Shown here: in pieces, positions 17,119-29,257 of the stretch | Numbering within the stretch: position 1 is the stretch's first letter | Layout of the letters: every line of letters starts with the position of its first letter | Assembly (NCBI GenBank): GCA_050744085.1 | Contig: JBOGGU010000009.1 | Span: 1 to 64,000 of the forward strand | DNA length: 64,000 bases | DNA from: JAVKSL01 sp050744085 | Lineage (GTDB): Bacteria > Actinomycetota > Acidimicrobiia > Acidimicrobiales > JAJPHD01 | Direction: 5' to 3' | Program-made: the position numbers and the translations under genes | Notes under the pieces: model-generated | Told to the model about the DNA's origin: nothing | The model's database searches: none | What the model saw: only the letters and a program-made list of their open reading frames with translations

Positions 17119-18042
17119 TCACCCCCGGCTCACCGACGCGTCCTCACAGTGGGAGTCCTCGCGCCCCGCCACCACCAGGATGCGGCCGTCGAGGTGGATC
17201 ACGTCGACCCGGTGCCCGTAGAGGGCGCTGAGGGTCTCGGTCCGCACGACCTCCTCGGTGGTGCCGCTGGTCGCTCGCCCAGCCGCAAGGTAGACCACCC
17301 GGCTCATGCATCCGAGCAGGGGGTTCATGTCGTGGGCCGAGACGAGCACCGCCACCTCCTGCTCGGTGGCCACGCGCGCCAGCAGGTCGACGACCTCGCC
17401 CTCGCTGCGGATGTCCAGGTTTGCCAGCGGCTCGTCGAGGAGCAGCAGAGCGGGCTGGCTGATCAGGGCGTGCGCGATCATCACCCGTTGCTGCTCGCCG
17501 CCCGAGAGGTTCCCCACCCGGGAGTTCGCCAGGTGGGTGCCGTCTACCGCTTCCAGCACTGCGTCGATAGCCGCTCGCCGCCTGGACGAGGGCCAGGGGA
17601 CGCCGAAGCGGTGGCCGTCCAGGCCGAGGCCAACGAGGTCCCGGGCGCGGAGCGGCATGTCCGGATCCAGGGCCAGCCGCTGGGGTACGTAGGCGAGGAG
17701 TGGGTTGCGCCGTGACCTGGGCCGTCCAGCGACGAGCACCTCGCCTGAGGTGGGCGCTACCAGGCCGAGGATGGCACGCAGCAGGGTGGTCTTGCCGGCC
17801 CCGTTCGAGCCGATCAACCCGGTCACCTCGCCGGGCGCCATGTCGAAGCTGACCCGGTGGAGGACCTCCCGCCCCGACAGCGACACGCTCAGGTCCCTGA
17901 CCGAGAGCACCTGCGCCGCGACCCCTGCAGGCCCAGCGACCTCGCCAGGCCCACCGGCGCCAGCAGGCCCAGCGACCTCGCCAGGCCCACCGGCGCCAGC
18001 AGCCACAGCGGCTTCGGGGCGCTCGCCAGCCCGAGTGCCCAC
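17119..18042 (-). CDS. Zinc/manganese ABC transporter ATPase
   Basis: 307 aa. Walker A GSNGAGKTTLLRAIL, ABC signature LSGGEQQRVMIAHAL, Walker B LLLLDEPLANLD, and switch His in VSAHDMN. An N-terminal extension carries a 33-bp tandem repeat (GAGGPGEVAGPA twice) before the ATPase fold begins at LSVRDLSVSL; a start nearer that point cannot be excluded. Energises the two-permease importer. Confidence 0.9.
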   Translation of the reverse strand: MGTRAGERPEAAVAAGAGGPGEVAGPAGAGGPGEVAGPAGVAAQVLSVRDLSVSLSGREVLHRVSFDMAPGEVTGLIGSNGAGKTTLLRAILGLVAPTSGEVLVAGRPRSRRNPLLAYVPQRLALDPDMPLRARDLVGLGLDGHRFGVPWPSSRRRAAIDAVLEAVDGTHLANSRVGNLSGGEQQRVMIAHALISQPALLLLDEPLANLDIRSEGEVVDLLARVATEQEVAVLVSAHDMNPLLGCMSRVVYLAAGRATSGTTEEVVRTETLSALYGHRVDVIHLDGRILVVAGREDSHCEDASVSRG

Positions 18043-18044
18043 CC

Positions 18045-18995
18045 CTAGAGCCTCACCGTGGAGACCTGCTGGTCAACAGCCTTCGTGAGCGCCTTCATCT
18101 CCGCCAGCATCCAGGACTGGTAGTCGTAGCCCGGGGTGGGCATCGTCTCGTACACCCCAACCACCGGGATCCCAGCAGACTTGGCCGTGTCGACCAGGCT
18201 GGCGGTCAAGGTATCCGTCACTTGCTGGTTGTACACAAGCACCTTCACCTTGTGCTGGCTCAGCAGGCCCTTCTCGAGGGCGACCCCCTGAGGCGAGGGG
18301 TCCACCCCGTTCATTATGTCCGCTTGGAAGCTGTACGGGGTCAGGTTGTCGGCTCCCATCGCCGACAGCAGGTAGTCGGCCACCGGCTCTGTCGTTGCCA
18401 CCGGGGCCTTCGTGTGGTGAGCCTTGAAGCTGGCTATCGCTGCCAGCCACGGGCGCAGGGAGGAGACGAAGCTCGTCGCGTTGGCCCTGAAGTACGAAGC
18501 GTGAGCGGGCGCCAGCTTGGAGAGGTCGGCGGCCAGGGCACTCGCCACCTTGGGCATGGTCGCCGGGTCGTACCACAGGTGCGGGTTGGGGGTGTTGCTC
18601 GGCCGCCCGAGCAGCCTTTGTACGTCTATCACCTGGCGCCTCGCATTCGGCGAGGCGGACTCGACCTTGGCCATGAAGCTGTCGTAGCCGAGCCCGTTCT
18701 GGATCACCAGGCCCGCAGCGCTCACCGAGGCCGCCACCCCTGGGCTCACCTCGTAGGTGTGCGGGTCGGTGTTGGGGTTGGCCTCGACCGAGGTGACCCT
18801 CACGAAGTGACCCCCGACTTGTGCCGCCACGCTGCCGTAGGTGTTCTCGGCGGCCACCACCGAGATGACCCCGACCGGGGTCGGGCCCGCCGGCGGGCTG
18901 GCCCCGCACCCGGCCACAGCTACTGAGCCCGCCAAGGCCACAGCGGCTAGAATTCGGCACCCTTTGAGCCGTTGGATGTACATGGCCTTCAGCAT
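18045..18995 (-). CDS. znuA: Metal-binding lipoprotein of the ABC importer (ZnuA/TroA-like)
   Basis: About 316 aa from the ATG at 18995 (ATG 18983 and an upstream TTG at 19019 are alternatives). The signal peptide ends in a lipobox, VAVAGC, giving a membrane-anchored lipoprotein. Metal-site histidines are likely in DPHTYEVSP and NPHLWYDP, as in cluster A-I solute-binding proteins. There is no His-rich loop, so Zn2+ and Mn2+ cannot be told apart. Divergent from the Fur-family regulator, with about 60 bp between them. An AT-richer imperfect dyad at 18992-19017 may be the operator, but it is weak. Confidence 0.88.
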   Translation of the reverse strand: MLKAMYIQRLKGCRILAAVALAGSVAVAGCGASPPAGPTPVGVISVVAAENTYGSVAAQVGGHFVRVTSVEANPNTDPHTYEVSPGVAASVSAAGLVIQNGLGYDSFMAKVESASPNARRQVIDVQRLLGRPSNTPNPHLWYDPATMPKVASALAADLSKLAPAHASYFRANATSFVSSLRPWLAAIASFKAHHTKAPVATTEPVADYLLSAMGADNLTPYSFQADIMNGVDPSPQGVALEKGLLSQHKVKVLVYNQQVTDTLTASLVDTAKSAGIPVVGVYETMPTPGYDYQSWMLAEMKALTKAVDQQVSTVRL

Positions 18996-19057
18996 AATCG
19001 GTAACGGGAACGAATGCAAGTAGCTCGGTCGGGCCGACCTCGCTAAGATCGGGTCCT

Positions 19058-19486
19058 GTGGCCGTCGACCCCGTCCACCTGACCCGTCGAGGGCCCCAGG
19101 AGCGCTCGACCCGCCAGAAGCGGGCCCTGGCAGCGGTCCTGGACGTCTCCGAGTCGTTCCGCTCTGCTCAGGACCTGTTCACCGAGCTGAGGGCAAACGG
19201 TGAGAACGTCGGGCTTACCACGGTCTACAACCAGCTCCGCGCCCTGGCCTCCTCAGGCGAGCTGGACGCCCTGCGAGCCGACGACGGCGAGACCCTCTAC
19301 CGCCGTTGCGACAGCGAGCACCACCACCACCACCTGGTCTGCCGGGCCTGCGGGCGCACCGTGGAGGTGGAGGGCCCCGAGGTGGAGCGCTGGGCCACCG
19401 CGGTGGCCGCCGACCACGGCTTCGTCGACGTCACCCACACCCTGGAGGTAGTGGGCACCTGCACCGGCTGCGCACGGCCAATTTAG
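19058..19486 (+). CDS. zur: Fur-family metalloregulator, probably Zur
   Basis: 142 aa. Winged helix (RSTRQKRALAAVLDV...GLTTVYNQLRAL) followed by the dimerisation domain with HHHHHLVCRACG and a C-terminal CTGC, the structural zinc CxxC pairs. Divergent from the metal importer, so zinc-responsive control of that operon is the obvious role. GTG start lies 8 nt after TAAGAT (19044-19049), consistent with leaderless transcription. Confidence 0.9.
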   Translation: MAVDPVHLTRRGPQERSTRQKRALAAVLDVSESFRSAQDLFTELRANGENVGLTTVYNQLRALASSGELDALRADDGETLYRRCDSEHHHHHLVCRACGRTVEVEGPEVERWATAVAADHGFVDVTHTLEVVGTCTGCARPI

Positions 19487-19575
19487 CCCCAGGCCGAGCT
19501 GGGCGGCGCGGTGGGGCCCGGAAGGGACATCGCCGGGTCGGGGGACGCCAGCCCTCTTGATACCAAGTCACGCAC
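19483..19575 (-). pseudogene. Remnant of a VapC-like PIN gene (C-terminal tail only)
   Basis: The minus-strand translation VRDLVSRGLASPDPAMSLPG closely resembles the tail of the intact PIN gene 400 bp away (VRDLVSKGLAALPGDVPP), and the DNA is also similar. Only the end survives; the stop overlaps the fur stop. This is a duplicated, decayed toxin. Confidence 0.55.
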
Positions 19576-19879
19576 GCCTCGGACCCCGCCCTGCAGGAGC
19601 GCCGAAGGCCATGGCCGAGTCTGTGGGTGAGGAGTACGGCCGGACCCTTTGGGGCCGCTATCGGTGTAGCCGTGCTCTCGGCGGTGGCTGCGGCGAGCAC
19701 GAAGGCGCTCACGCCGGGCGCACGCAGCAGACATCCCTCCGTGGCCGTCCACGACCTGGACGCCGTGATCGCCCGGCAACGAAGAGATCAGGTCCCGCCT
19801 ACTCACCGTTCGCGTATTCTGCGCCTGGTTGCTCGATAACGCCGGGCGTCGAGCCATGCGCAGTCGGGCCTGAGCCCGT
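19576..19879. other. Decayed stretch without an intact gene
   Basis: No convincing gene. On the plus strand about 19635-19725 translates as GPFGAAIGVAVLSAVAAAST, which resembles the last helix of DHA2-type drug exporters, so this may be a transporter scrap. It lies between two copies of a VapC tail. Confidence 0.3.
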
Positions 19880-20320
19880 TCACTGAACGGCCGTGCCCGG
19901 CCCGGTGGGTTGGTCTGGCGGGACATCCCCGGGGAGTGCTGCCAGCCCCTTGGACACCAGGTCACGGACGTCGCAGCTGACCAACCGTGCGCCGTGAGAC
20001 CGGGCGGCAGCCACATAAGCAGCGTCGTAAGCCGAGATCTCGTGTTCGCGAGCTATGCCTGCCGCGTCCGCCATCAGGGCAGCGTCTGCCCTGATGAGCC
20101 CACCATCGTTGGCCAGCGCGGCAACTCGCTGTATGAGGCGGAGCGCGGCGGCGTGGTCGTGCCAAGCACGGACCGCCACGTTGTTTACCTCGTAGAAGGC
20201 CAGGTCGAGGGTGCTAAGTGGATCAGGGCCGGCGAGCAATCGCACCGCACCCGCATGGTTCGTGTCCTCGGTGTCCTCGCGTGCCAACAGGACACTGGCG
20301 TCTACGAGCCAGGGGCTCAA
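19880..20320 (-). CDS. PIN-domain toxin (VapC-like)
   Basis: 146 aa. Begins MSPWLVDASVLLARED (first catalytic Asp), with further acidic positions in LAFYEVNNVAV, ISAYDAAYVAAA and LVSCDVRDL. Predicted Mg-dependent RNase. Overlaps the upstream antitoxin by 4 bases. The C-terminal tail is duplicated at 19483-19575. Confidence 0.85.
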   Translation of the reverse strand: MSPWLVDASVLLAREDTEDTNHAGAVRLLAGPDPLSTLDLAFYEVNNVAVRAWHDHAAALRLIQRVAALANDGGLIRADAALMADAAGIAREHEISAYDAAYVAAARSHGARLVSCDVRDLVSKGLAALPGDVPPDQPTGPGTAVQ

Positions 20321-20553
20321 AAGCGGGGCCGAGTCGCCTTGACCAGTTCGGCGACCCCGCCGCCGTGGCCCTCCAGCGGCCCGAAGAGCCGGTCGATCTC
20401 GACCATCCGGTCGGCTCGCTCAGCGCTGCGGGCCTGGAGCGCCTCCTCGGCCAGCTGGCGCAAGAAGCCGCTGCGGCTCGTTCCCCGCCGCCCAGCCTCG
20501 ACGTCAACCGCTCTGAGTAGCTCTTCGGGGAGCGACACCATCACCTTGCTCAC
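20317..20553 (-). CDS. Ribbon-helix-helix antitoxin (VapB-like)
   Basis: 78 aa from the GTG at 20553. KVMVSLPEELLRAVDVEAGRRGTSRSGFLRQLAEEAL is a classic CopG/RHH DNA-binding fold; the remaining residues probably wrap the toxin. The start was chosen because TATACT (minus strand, 20560-20565) lies 6 nt upstream and the RHH strand begins right at the N-terminus. Confidence 0.85.
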   Translation of the reverse strand: MSKVMVSLPEELLRAVDVEAGRRGTSRSGFLRQLAEEALQARSAERADRMVEIDRLFGPLEGHGGGVAELVKATRPRF

Positions 20554-20556
20554 TCG

Positions 20557-20580
20557 GCCAGTATACCCGGTACTGCCGGA
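20557..20580 (-). promoter_or_regulatory. Promoter/operator of the RHH-PIN pair
   Basis: An imperfect palindrome (GGCCAGTA against TACTGCCGG, 6-8 nt between) overlaps the TATACT -10 box just upstream of the antitoxin. This matches the standard layout where the RHH protein represses its own promoter. Confidence 0.55.
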
Positions 20581-20671
20581 CCTGTTTCGTGTCAGCCGCC
20601 GATGGTGGGAACGGCGACCTCGGGTAGCTCGCCGAAGCGAGCCCGTTCGTCGGCCCGGGCGGTGGCGGCGG

Positions 20672-20794
20672 TGAGGCGCGCCGCTCCCGCAGCCTGGTGC
20701 TCGGCCTGCACACCCGCCAACTGCCACCCGTGCCCCTGCGCGATTTGGTCGTGTTTGTGTACCTATGGCGACCACAAACACGACCAGATCTGCC
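20672..20794. repeat. Copied fragment of hemG with its palindrome
   Basis: About 120 bp closely matching hemG 10139-10265, including the CCGCTCCCGCAGCCTGGTGC stretch that codes RSRSLVLGL in hemG, then the palindrome (perfect 14-bp arms, 20746-20786). Reading frames are not maintained. It looks like a non-coding duplicate placed upstream of the TA pair. Confidence 0.75.
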
Positions 20795-20856
20795 CTCCGG
20801 CCCCCGGCCGCAAGAAGCCGCTGCCGGTCGCCCCCTCCGCCCGGCACGACAGCAGG

Positions 20857-21327
20857 TCACGAAGTGAAGACAAAGCGGGTGGGAGATCCTGTGAAGTCCT
20901 TTGAGTCCAGTGCGAACGCCCACTCGGGTATCAGCGCGAACACGCTGTTGGAGCTGGGGTCGACCATGTCCATGCCGTAGTTGGTCCCGTACTTGGCGTT
21001 CTCCGTCGCCAGCATTCGCTCCAGTACGGCGTGCTCGGTCATGCGCTCCACCTGCCCCTCCACCACGACGGGCTCGAGCGGGTCGTCGGTGGACAAGGTG
21101 CAGTGCGACTGGCCGGCCAGGTTCCACGCCTTGCGCGAGTCGCTGGAGCTACTGAACCAGAGCCTGCCGTCGTGCCACACCGCCCATACCGGCATGAGGT
21201 GAGGTGCCCCGGAGCGTGTCACGGTGGCCAGCCAGTAGTCGTGTGATCGGACGAGCCTCTCCTCCGCCCAGGACCAGGGGAGCAGGCCTGTCCCTTGGTC
21301 TGGCGGAAGGACGCCATAGCCGGGCAT
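20857..21327 (-). CDS. Pyridoxamine 5'-phosphate oxidase-fold protein (F420/FMN-type)
   Basis: 156 aa split-barrel protein. SHDYWLATVTRSGAPHLMPVWAVWHDGRLWFSS and the R-K-x-x-N-L pattern (DSRKAWNLAGQSHCTLST) are typical of the actinobacterial F420H2-dependent reductase/PPOX group. Substrate unknown. Start ATG at 21327; the frame is open into gltA but that part is a shadow. Confidence 0.8.
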   Translation of the reverse strand: MPGYGVLPPDQGTGLLPWSWAEERLVRSHDYWLATVTRSGAPHLMPVWAVWHDGRLWFSSSSDSRKAWNLAGQSHCTLSTDDPLEPVVVEGQVERMTEHAVLERMLATENAKYGTNYGMDMVDPSSNSVFALIPEWAFALDSKDFTGSPTRFVFTS

Positions 21328-21377
21328 GTGTGGCCTCGACGCCACTGGATTGCGCACGCCGTCGGTGGCAAGCAGCC

Positions 21378-22652
<1,275 letters not shown>

Positions 22653-22653
22653 C

Positions 22654-23112
22654 TTAGGAGAGGTTCAGCCGGTACACGTTGGTGTCCCGGCGCTCGAAGC
22701 CGGCACGCAGGTACAAGCGGTTGGCAGCCTCCCGGGCCGGCCGGCTGGTCAGCTCGACGCTACGAGCCCCGCTCGCCCGCGCCCGTTCGACAGCACCGGC
22801 CACCAGCGCTGCTCCTACACCCAAACCCCGCACGGTGGTGTCCACGACCACGTCCTCGATCCAGGCCCTGGCGCCAGTGGGTATGAGAAATTGGACAAGC
22901 GTGAGGGTCCCGACCACGTCCCACTCACCACCCGTTCGCCCCCCCGAACGGTCAATGAGTGCCAACAAGACGGTGGTTCCCTGCGCCCCCACCACCGAGG
23001 TGAGCCACTCCCGGCTGAGCAGCGGAGCGGTGGCCGACAGCTGGGGCACCAGCCTGGCGAAGGCTGCCACCAAAGCGTCGTCGATCTCGGTGACCTCGAC
23101 TACCCGGATCAT
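22654..23112 (-). CDS. GNAT-family N-acetyltransferase
   Basis: 152 aa from the ATG at 23112 (an ATG at 23139 would overlap the divergent SDR start). The acetyl-CoA loop is VRGLGVGAALVAGAVERARA, preceded by GARAWIEDVVVD; the end AANRLYLRAGFERRDTNVYRL is a standard GNAT finish. Substrate unknown. Just upstream of gltA on the same strand. Confidence 0.85.
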   Translation of the reverse strand: MIRVVEVTEIDDALVAAFARLVPQLSATAPLLSREWLTSVVGAQGTTVLLALIDRSGGRTGGEWDVVGTLTLVQFLIPTGARAWIEDVVVDTTVRGLGVGAALVAGAVERARASGARSVELTSRPAREAANRLYLRAGFERRDTNVYRLNLS

Positions 23113-23137
23113 GCCGAGATCAAGTGTAATGGGAGCC

Positions 23138-23926
23138 ATGCGCTTAGCTGGGGCCAGGATCGTGGTGACCGGGGCGTCATCTGGGATCGGACGGGACACC
23201 ACGCTCCGCCTGGCTCGCCGGGGTGCCCACGTCTGGGCGGTGGCCCGCAACGGGGCGCGCCTGGCGACCCTGGCAGACGCGTGCGTGGGAATCACCCCGT
23301 TCGTAGCCGATGTGAGCATCGAGGGCGATCGCGCCGCTCTGGTGGAGGCGGCCGGTCAGGTGGACGTGCTGGTCAACAACGCCGGGCTGGGGTGGTCCGG
23401 GATGGTGGAGGACATGTCGGCAGCCGACGTCCGCCAGCTGTTCGAGGTCAACGTCATCGGCCTGATCGACCTCACCCAGCGGGTCCTGCCCGGGATGCTG
23501 GAGCGGCGCCGGGGCCATATCGTGAACGTGGGCTCCCTGGCCGGGTGGGTATCTGCTCCGCCGCTGAGCGTCTACTCCGCCACCAAGTTCGCGGTGGCCG
23601 GCTTCAGCGAGGGGCTCCGCCGGGAGGTAGTGGGCAGGGGAGTCACCGTGGCCCTGATCGCGCCGGGGCCGCTCGGGACCGAGTTCCTGCCCCGGTCCCG
23701 GGGCCAGGCCGACGGCACGGGGGCGCCGCTCAACGCTGCGGGTCTGCCCCCCGCCTCGCTCGCCAGCCGGGCAATCGTTCGCTCGATCCGCTTGGCTGGG
23801 GTGCCAGGCTGGGCCACGATAGCCGTGCCCAGGGTGTCCGGGCTGGCCCGTCTCGGGGCCGCGCCCGCCCTGGCACGCCTGGTGGACGTGGTGTCAGTCC
23901 TCACCCGAGCCCGCGGACAACAGTAA
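23138..23926 (+). CDS. Short-chain dehydrogenase/reductase
   Basis: 262 aa Rossmann-fold oxidoreductase. Cofactor motif TGASSGIG, NNAGLGWSG, catalytic Ser in NVGSLAGWVS, and YSATK with catalytic Tyr and Lys. Substrate cannot be inferred. ATG at 23138 has GGGAG close upstream and TGTAAT 7 nt away. The 3' end overlaps the convergent low-GC gene by 26 bp. Confidence 0.92.
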   Translation: MRLAGARIVVTGASSGIGRDTTLRLARRGAHVWAVARNGARLATLADACVGITPFVADVSIEGDRAALVEAAGQVDVLVNNAGLGWSGMVEDMSAADVRQLFEVNVIGLIDLTQRVLPGMLERRRGHIVNVGSLAGWVSAPPLSVYSATKFAVAGFSEGLRREVVGRGVTVALIAPGPLGTEFLPRSRGQADGTGAPLNAAGLPPASLASRAIVRSIRLAGVPGWATIAVPRVSGLARLGAAPALARLVDVVSVLTRARGQQ

Positions 23927-24692
23927 AGCGTTGCCAATGTGAGCCCACTGGATACCGATAAGTCAGCACGTACTCGAGTTGGTGGTCGAACCGAAATCTT
24001 ACCGACCAATATTGCTGAGCCGAGAGGCAATGCAATTTGGCGATGCGTTTTAGCCATCGATTCTCAACACGTCGGGAGCCTATTCGGGCCGCAATCTGAT
24101 GAACCGTAGACCCGACATAACTCAGGGGCCACTCAGGGGCCACTGAGCTGGACCCCGGCACCCGCCAAATGGCAACAGTATCTGGAAGCCCACCAACCAC
24201 CGGGAGATCGATGTCGAGTGGTATGCCAATGTGAGAACGCAATTGTTGCTGGAGGACAACCTTAATCGAGCCACTCTCTTCTAAGAACTGGTCGATCTGG
24301 GGTACATCCTTCTCAAGGAGGGCAAGGAGCAGCACCTCAGATGTAAATCGCTCGGGCTGCTTAGCGACCCAAATCCAAGCCGTCTTGATTACGGCTCTTG
24401 CATAGTGATCAAAGGAGCCGACCTCAGTTGTGAGGTCGGCAAACCCTTCGGAGAGACGGTCAGGCCAGCGTTTAGGTATCGCTCTAAGCCACTCCCCTGA
24501 CACGGTGTTGCTCCGCGAGATGGACCACAGTAACGTCAACGGGTCCACGTTTCCCGTAGACTCGAGAGCTTTACGGGACGCCACTCTCAAGATCATGTCG
24601 ACGGGCGCCTTGTCGAGGGTGAGCGTAATCTGACGCGCCCAACGACGCCTTAAGAATGCTTGGAGAAGCGGTTGGGCCCAGATGCTGCGCAC
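23901..24692 (-). CDS. Hypothetical protein, low-GC, no recognised domain
   Basis: 263 aa, about 50% G+C against about 70% around it, which suggests acquisition. The sequence has no signal peptide and a mixed helical/strand look, with IWVAKQPERFTSEVLLLALL in the middle and a Trp/Tyr/Arg-rich C-terminus. It begins 9 bp downstream of the secreted-protein gene on the same strand, so the two probably share a transcript. Not recognised; could be a partner of the secreted protein. Confidence 0.65.
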   Translation of the reverse strand: MRSIWAQPLLQAFLRRRWARQITLTLDKAPVDMILRVASRKALESTGNVDPLTLLWSISRSNTVSGEWLRAIPKRWPDRLSEGFADLTTEVGSFDHYARAVIKTAWIWVAKQPERFTSEVLLLALLEKDVPQIDQFLEESGSIKVVLQQQLRSHIGIPLDIDLPVVGGLPDTVAIWRVPGSSSVAPEWPLSYVGSTVHQIAARIGSRRVENRWLKRIAKLHCLSAQQYWSVRFRFDHQLEYVLTYRYPVGSHWQRFTVVRGLG

Positions 24693-24701
24693 AGCGGATG
24701 C

Positions 24702-25211
24702 TTATGCCTTGATTCGAAAACATGGCTCACCTGGAAAGTCCGAGATGGTCCCACAGAAATAGTACCCGTTAGGCCATGGAACAGAAGTAAAGAAAAAATA
24801 CGCGCCATAATAACAATATCCGTCGCGCGGGATGCGGAATTGTTCGGATATCGGTTCGCGGGTGCCAGGGCCGATGTGCAGGTCAACGAACGTAAACCCA
24901 GTTGCCGGAATGCATTCGTAATTCCTTGTGTGGATGTAAACGCTGTCCACATAGAGGCCGCCTCCCACGTCGGATATGCAGACAAGGTAGTTGCAGCCGG
25001 ATGCGCTATCCGGCGTAGCATTGTGATGGCCGTTGCTCACGCCTTGTATCGAGGTAACGGTGGGGTTGCCGAAGTCATTGTTGGTGGATGCCGGCCCGGA
25101 AGCAGCGGAGGGTCCGCTTGGTGAAGCGGATCTGAGGGTGGAGGCTGTGGCTGCCGGGGCTAGGGCGACGGAACCGGCAAGTGCCGAGGCCGCGGACAGT
25201 GCGAGCAGCAT
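24702..25211 (-). CDS. Secreted cysteine-rich hypothetical protein
   Basis: 169 aa. An N-terminal hydrophobic segment (LLALSAASALAGSVALAPAATAS) looks like a Sec signal peptide with an Ala-x-Ala cleavage site, although the usual N-terminal positive residues are missing from this start. After a Ser/Pro linker the mature region is aromatic-rich with six cysteines, probably disulfide-bonded outside the cell. Lower G+C than neighbours. Family not recognised. Confidence 0.65.
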   Translation of the reverse strand: MLLALSAASALAGSVALAPAATASTLRSASPSGPSAASGPASTNNDFGNPTVTSIQGVSNGHHNATPDSASGCNYLVCISDVGGGLYVDSVYIHTRNYECIPATGFTFVDLHIGPGTREPISEQFRIPRDGYCYYGAYFFFTSVPWPNGYYFCGTISDFPGEPCFRIKA

Positions 25212-25358
25212 CCGCGCTCGACAACGAATCCTAGGTCGCGGGGGGGGGTGGTTGGTTGTCGTGGCACAAGCGTAGACGAGTCCCAGGGGTCGTGCAACTC
25301 CGGTCGTCGTACGATGCCGTGGCTCATGGTCGTTCCCAAAGCTCTTGGGGGAGGTCGC

Positions 25359-25907
25359 TCAGCCCAGGTCGGCGGGGCGCAGCGACAACGGCCAGGGCCA
25401 GTCGGTCTCGAAGCACTCCCCATGTCCGGTCTCACCCACCGCCACCAGCTCGCCGTCGATCAGCCGCCAGGCACGAAGCACCGTCTGCATCGGGTCGAAC
25501 ACCCAGTAAGCCGGGAGCCCCACGGCCTGATAGAGGCCGAACTTGTCCTCTAGGTCGCGCGCTTGGTTGGCAGCGCCAGGCGAGAGCACCTCCACCACCA
25601 GTCGGGGCAGCTCGTCCTCGAGTAGGGGCCGGCGGGCCTGCTCGGCAGTGACCACGATCAAGTCGGGCTGGACCTCGTGGCGCTCCCCGTCGGGGTCGGT
25701 CACGACCCAGGCGAAGGGAGCGGGAAGGACCTCACATGTCGATGGGCATGCGAGCATGAGGCGGAGCAGCAGCCTCGCCACGGCTAGCTGATGGACGCCG
25801 CCCGGGGCCGGGCTCACGTGGTGCACCCCGTAGACCAGCTCGTGGCGATACCCGTCCTCGGGGATGCCCAGGATGTCTTCGACGGTGGGGGCGAACCGGA
25901 TGGCCAC
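25359..25907 (-). CDS. Uma2-family (DUF820) putative nuclease, copy 1
   Basis: 182 aa PD-(D/E)XK-like fold. TVEDILGIPEDGYRHELVYGVHHVSPAP, VQPDLIVVT and LVVEVLSPGAANQARDLEDKFGLYQAVGLPAYWVFDP are typical of Uma2. Role unknown; the family is abundant in cyanobacteria and actinobacteria. The GTG at 25907 gives the same length as the tandem paralogue and lies 7 nt after TACACT; a start 7 codons upstream would begin before that box. Confidence 0.85.
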   Translation of the reverse strand: MAIRFAPTVEDILGIPEDGYRHELVYGVHHVSPAPGGVHQLAVARLLLRLMLACPSTCEVLPAPFAWVVTDPDGERHEVQPDLIVVTAEQARRPLLEDELPRLVVEVLSPGAANQARDLEDKFGLYQAVGLPAYWVFDPMQTVLRAWRLIDGELVAVGETGHGECFETDWPWPLSLRPADLG

Positions 25908-25940
25908 CCGACGAAGTGTAATGTCCACGTCCGCCAGATA

Positions 25941-26489
25941 TCAGGCCAGGTCGGCGGGGCGCAGCGACAGCGGCCAGGGCCAGTCGGTCTCGAAGCACTG
26001 CCCAGCTCCGGTCTCACCCACCGTCACCAGCTCGCCCTCGATCAGCCGCCAGGCACGAAGCACCGTCTGCATCGGGTCGAACACCCAGTACGCCGGGACC
26101 CCCACCGCCTGGTAGAGACCGAACTTGTCCTCCAGGTCGCGCGCCCGGTTGGCGGCGCCGGGCGAGAGCACCTCCACCACCAGCAGGGGCAGCTCGTCCT
26201 CGAGGACGGGCCGCCGGGCCTGTTCGGCGGTCACCACCAACAAGTCGGGCTGGACCTCGTGGCGCTCACCGTCGGGGTCGGTCACCACCCAGGCGAAAGG
26301 CGCGAGCACGACCTTGTAGCCAACCGGGCTGGTGGCACGGAGCGCTACAGCCAACTCGAATGCGGCCGTTTGGTGAGGACCTCCGGGCGCAGGGCTCACG
26401 TGGTGCACCCCGTATACCAGCTCGTGGCGATACCCGTCCTCTGGAAGCCCCAGGATGTCCTCGACGGTGGGGGCGAACCTGGTGGCCAC
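25941..26489 (-). CDS. Uma2-family (DUF820) putative nuclease, copy 2
   Basis: 182 aa, largely identical to copy 1 over its C-terminal two thirds. Divergence is concentrated in the middle (residues about 40-65). GTG start lies 6 nt after TAGCCT. Tandem duplication with each copy keeping its own leaderless promoter. Confidence 0.85.
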   Translation of the reverse strand: MATRFAPTVEDILGLPEDGYRHELVYGVHHVSPAPGGPHQTAAFELAVALRATSPVGYKVVLAPFAWVVTDPDGERHEVQPDLLVVTAEQARRPVLEDELPLLVVEVLSPGAANRARDLEDKFGLYQAVGVPAYWVFDPMQTVLRAWRLIEGELVTVGETGAGQCFETDWPWPLSLRPADLA

Positions 26490-26553
26490 CCGACAAGGCT
26501 ACCCCTCAGCCAACGGCGTGGCGGCTGGGCGGGGCGGCCTCAGCCGGGCGCAA

Positions 26554-26590
26554 GTGGGCACGGAGGCTGTAGAGCACGGGCTCAATTTTT
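26554..26590 (-). repeat. 37-bp element downstream of clpC
   Basis: On the minus strand it runs AAAAATTGAGCC ... GTGCCCAC over exactly 37 bp, beginning about 34 nt after the clpC stop. It matches elements after era (40046-40082) and ppdK (53134-53170) in length and at most conserved positions. Confidence 0.6.
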
Positions 26591-26624
26591 TCCCAAAAGA
26601 GCCCGGTGCGACAGTACGGGCCGG

Positions 26625-29108
<2,484 letters not shown>

Positions 29109-29257
29109 TGGACCGCCTCCCTGATGGCTTGTCGGTCGCTGCCAGTCTACCCATGATGCGCACCTCTCATACATGTCACCTGTGGCTGTTGCCTCGCTGT
29201 CGTTTTGTCGGCTCTGTCGTTGTCGGCACAGTGCCCCGGTAGCCTAAGTTCATATCA

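Noticed and set aside
18992..19017. Zur box between znuA and fur
   Set aside because: The dyad is too imperfect to call; position is suggestive only.
22886..22930. Resemblance to the 37-bp element within the GNAT gene
   Set aside because: The segment codes a normal conserved GNAT stretch and lacks the exact GTGCCCAC end.
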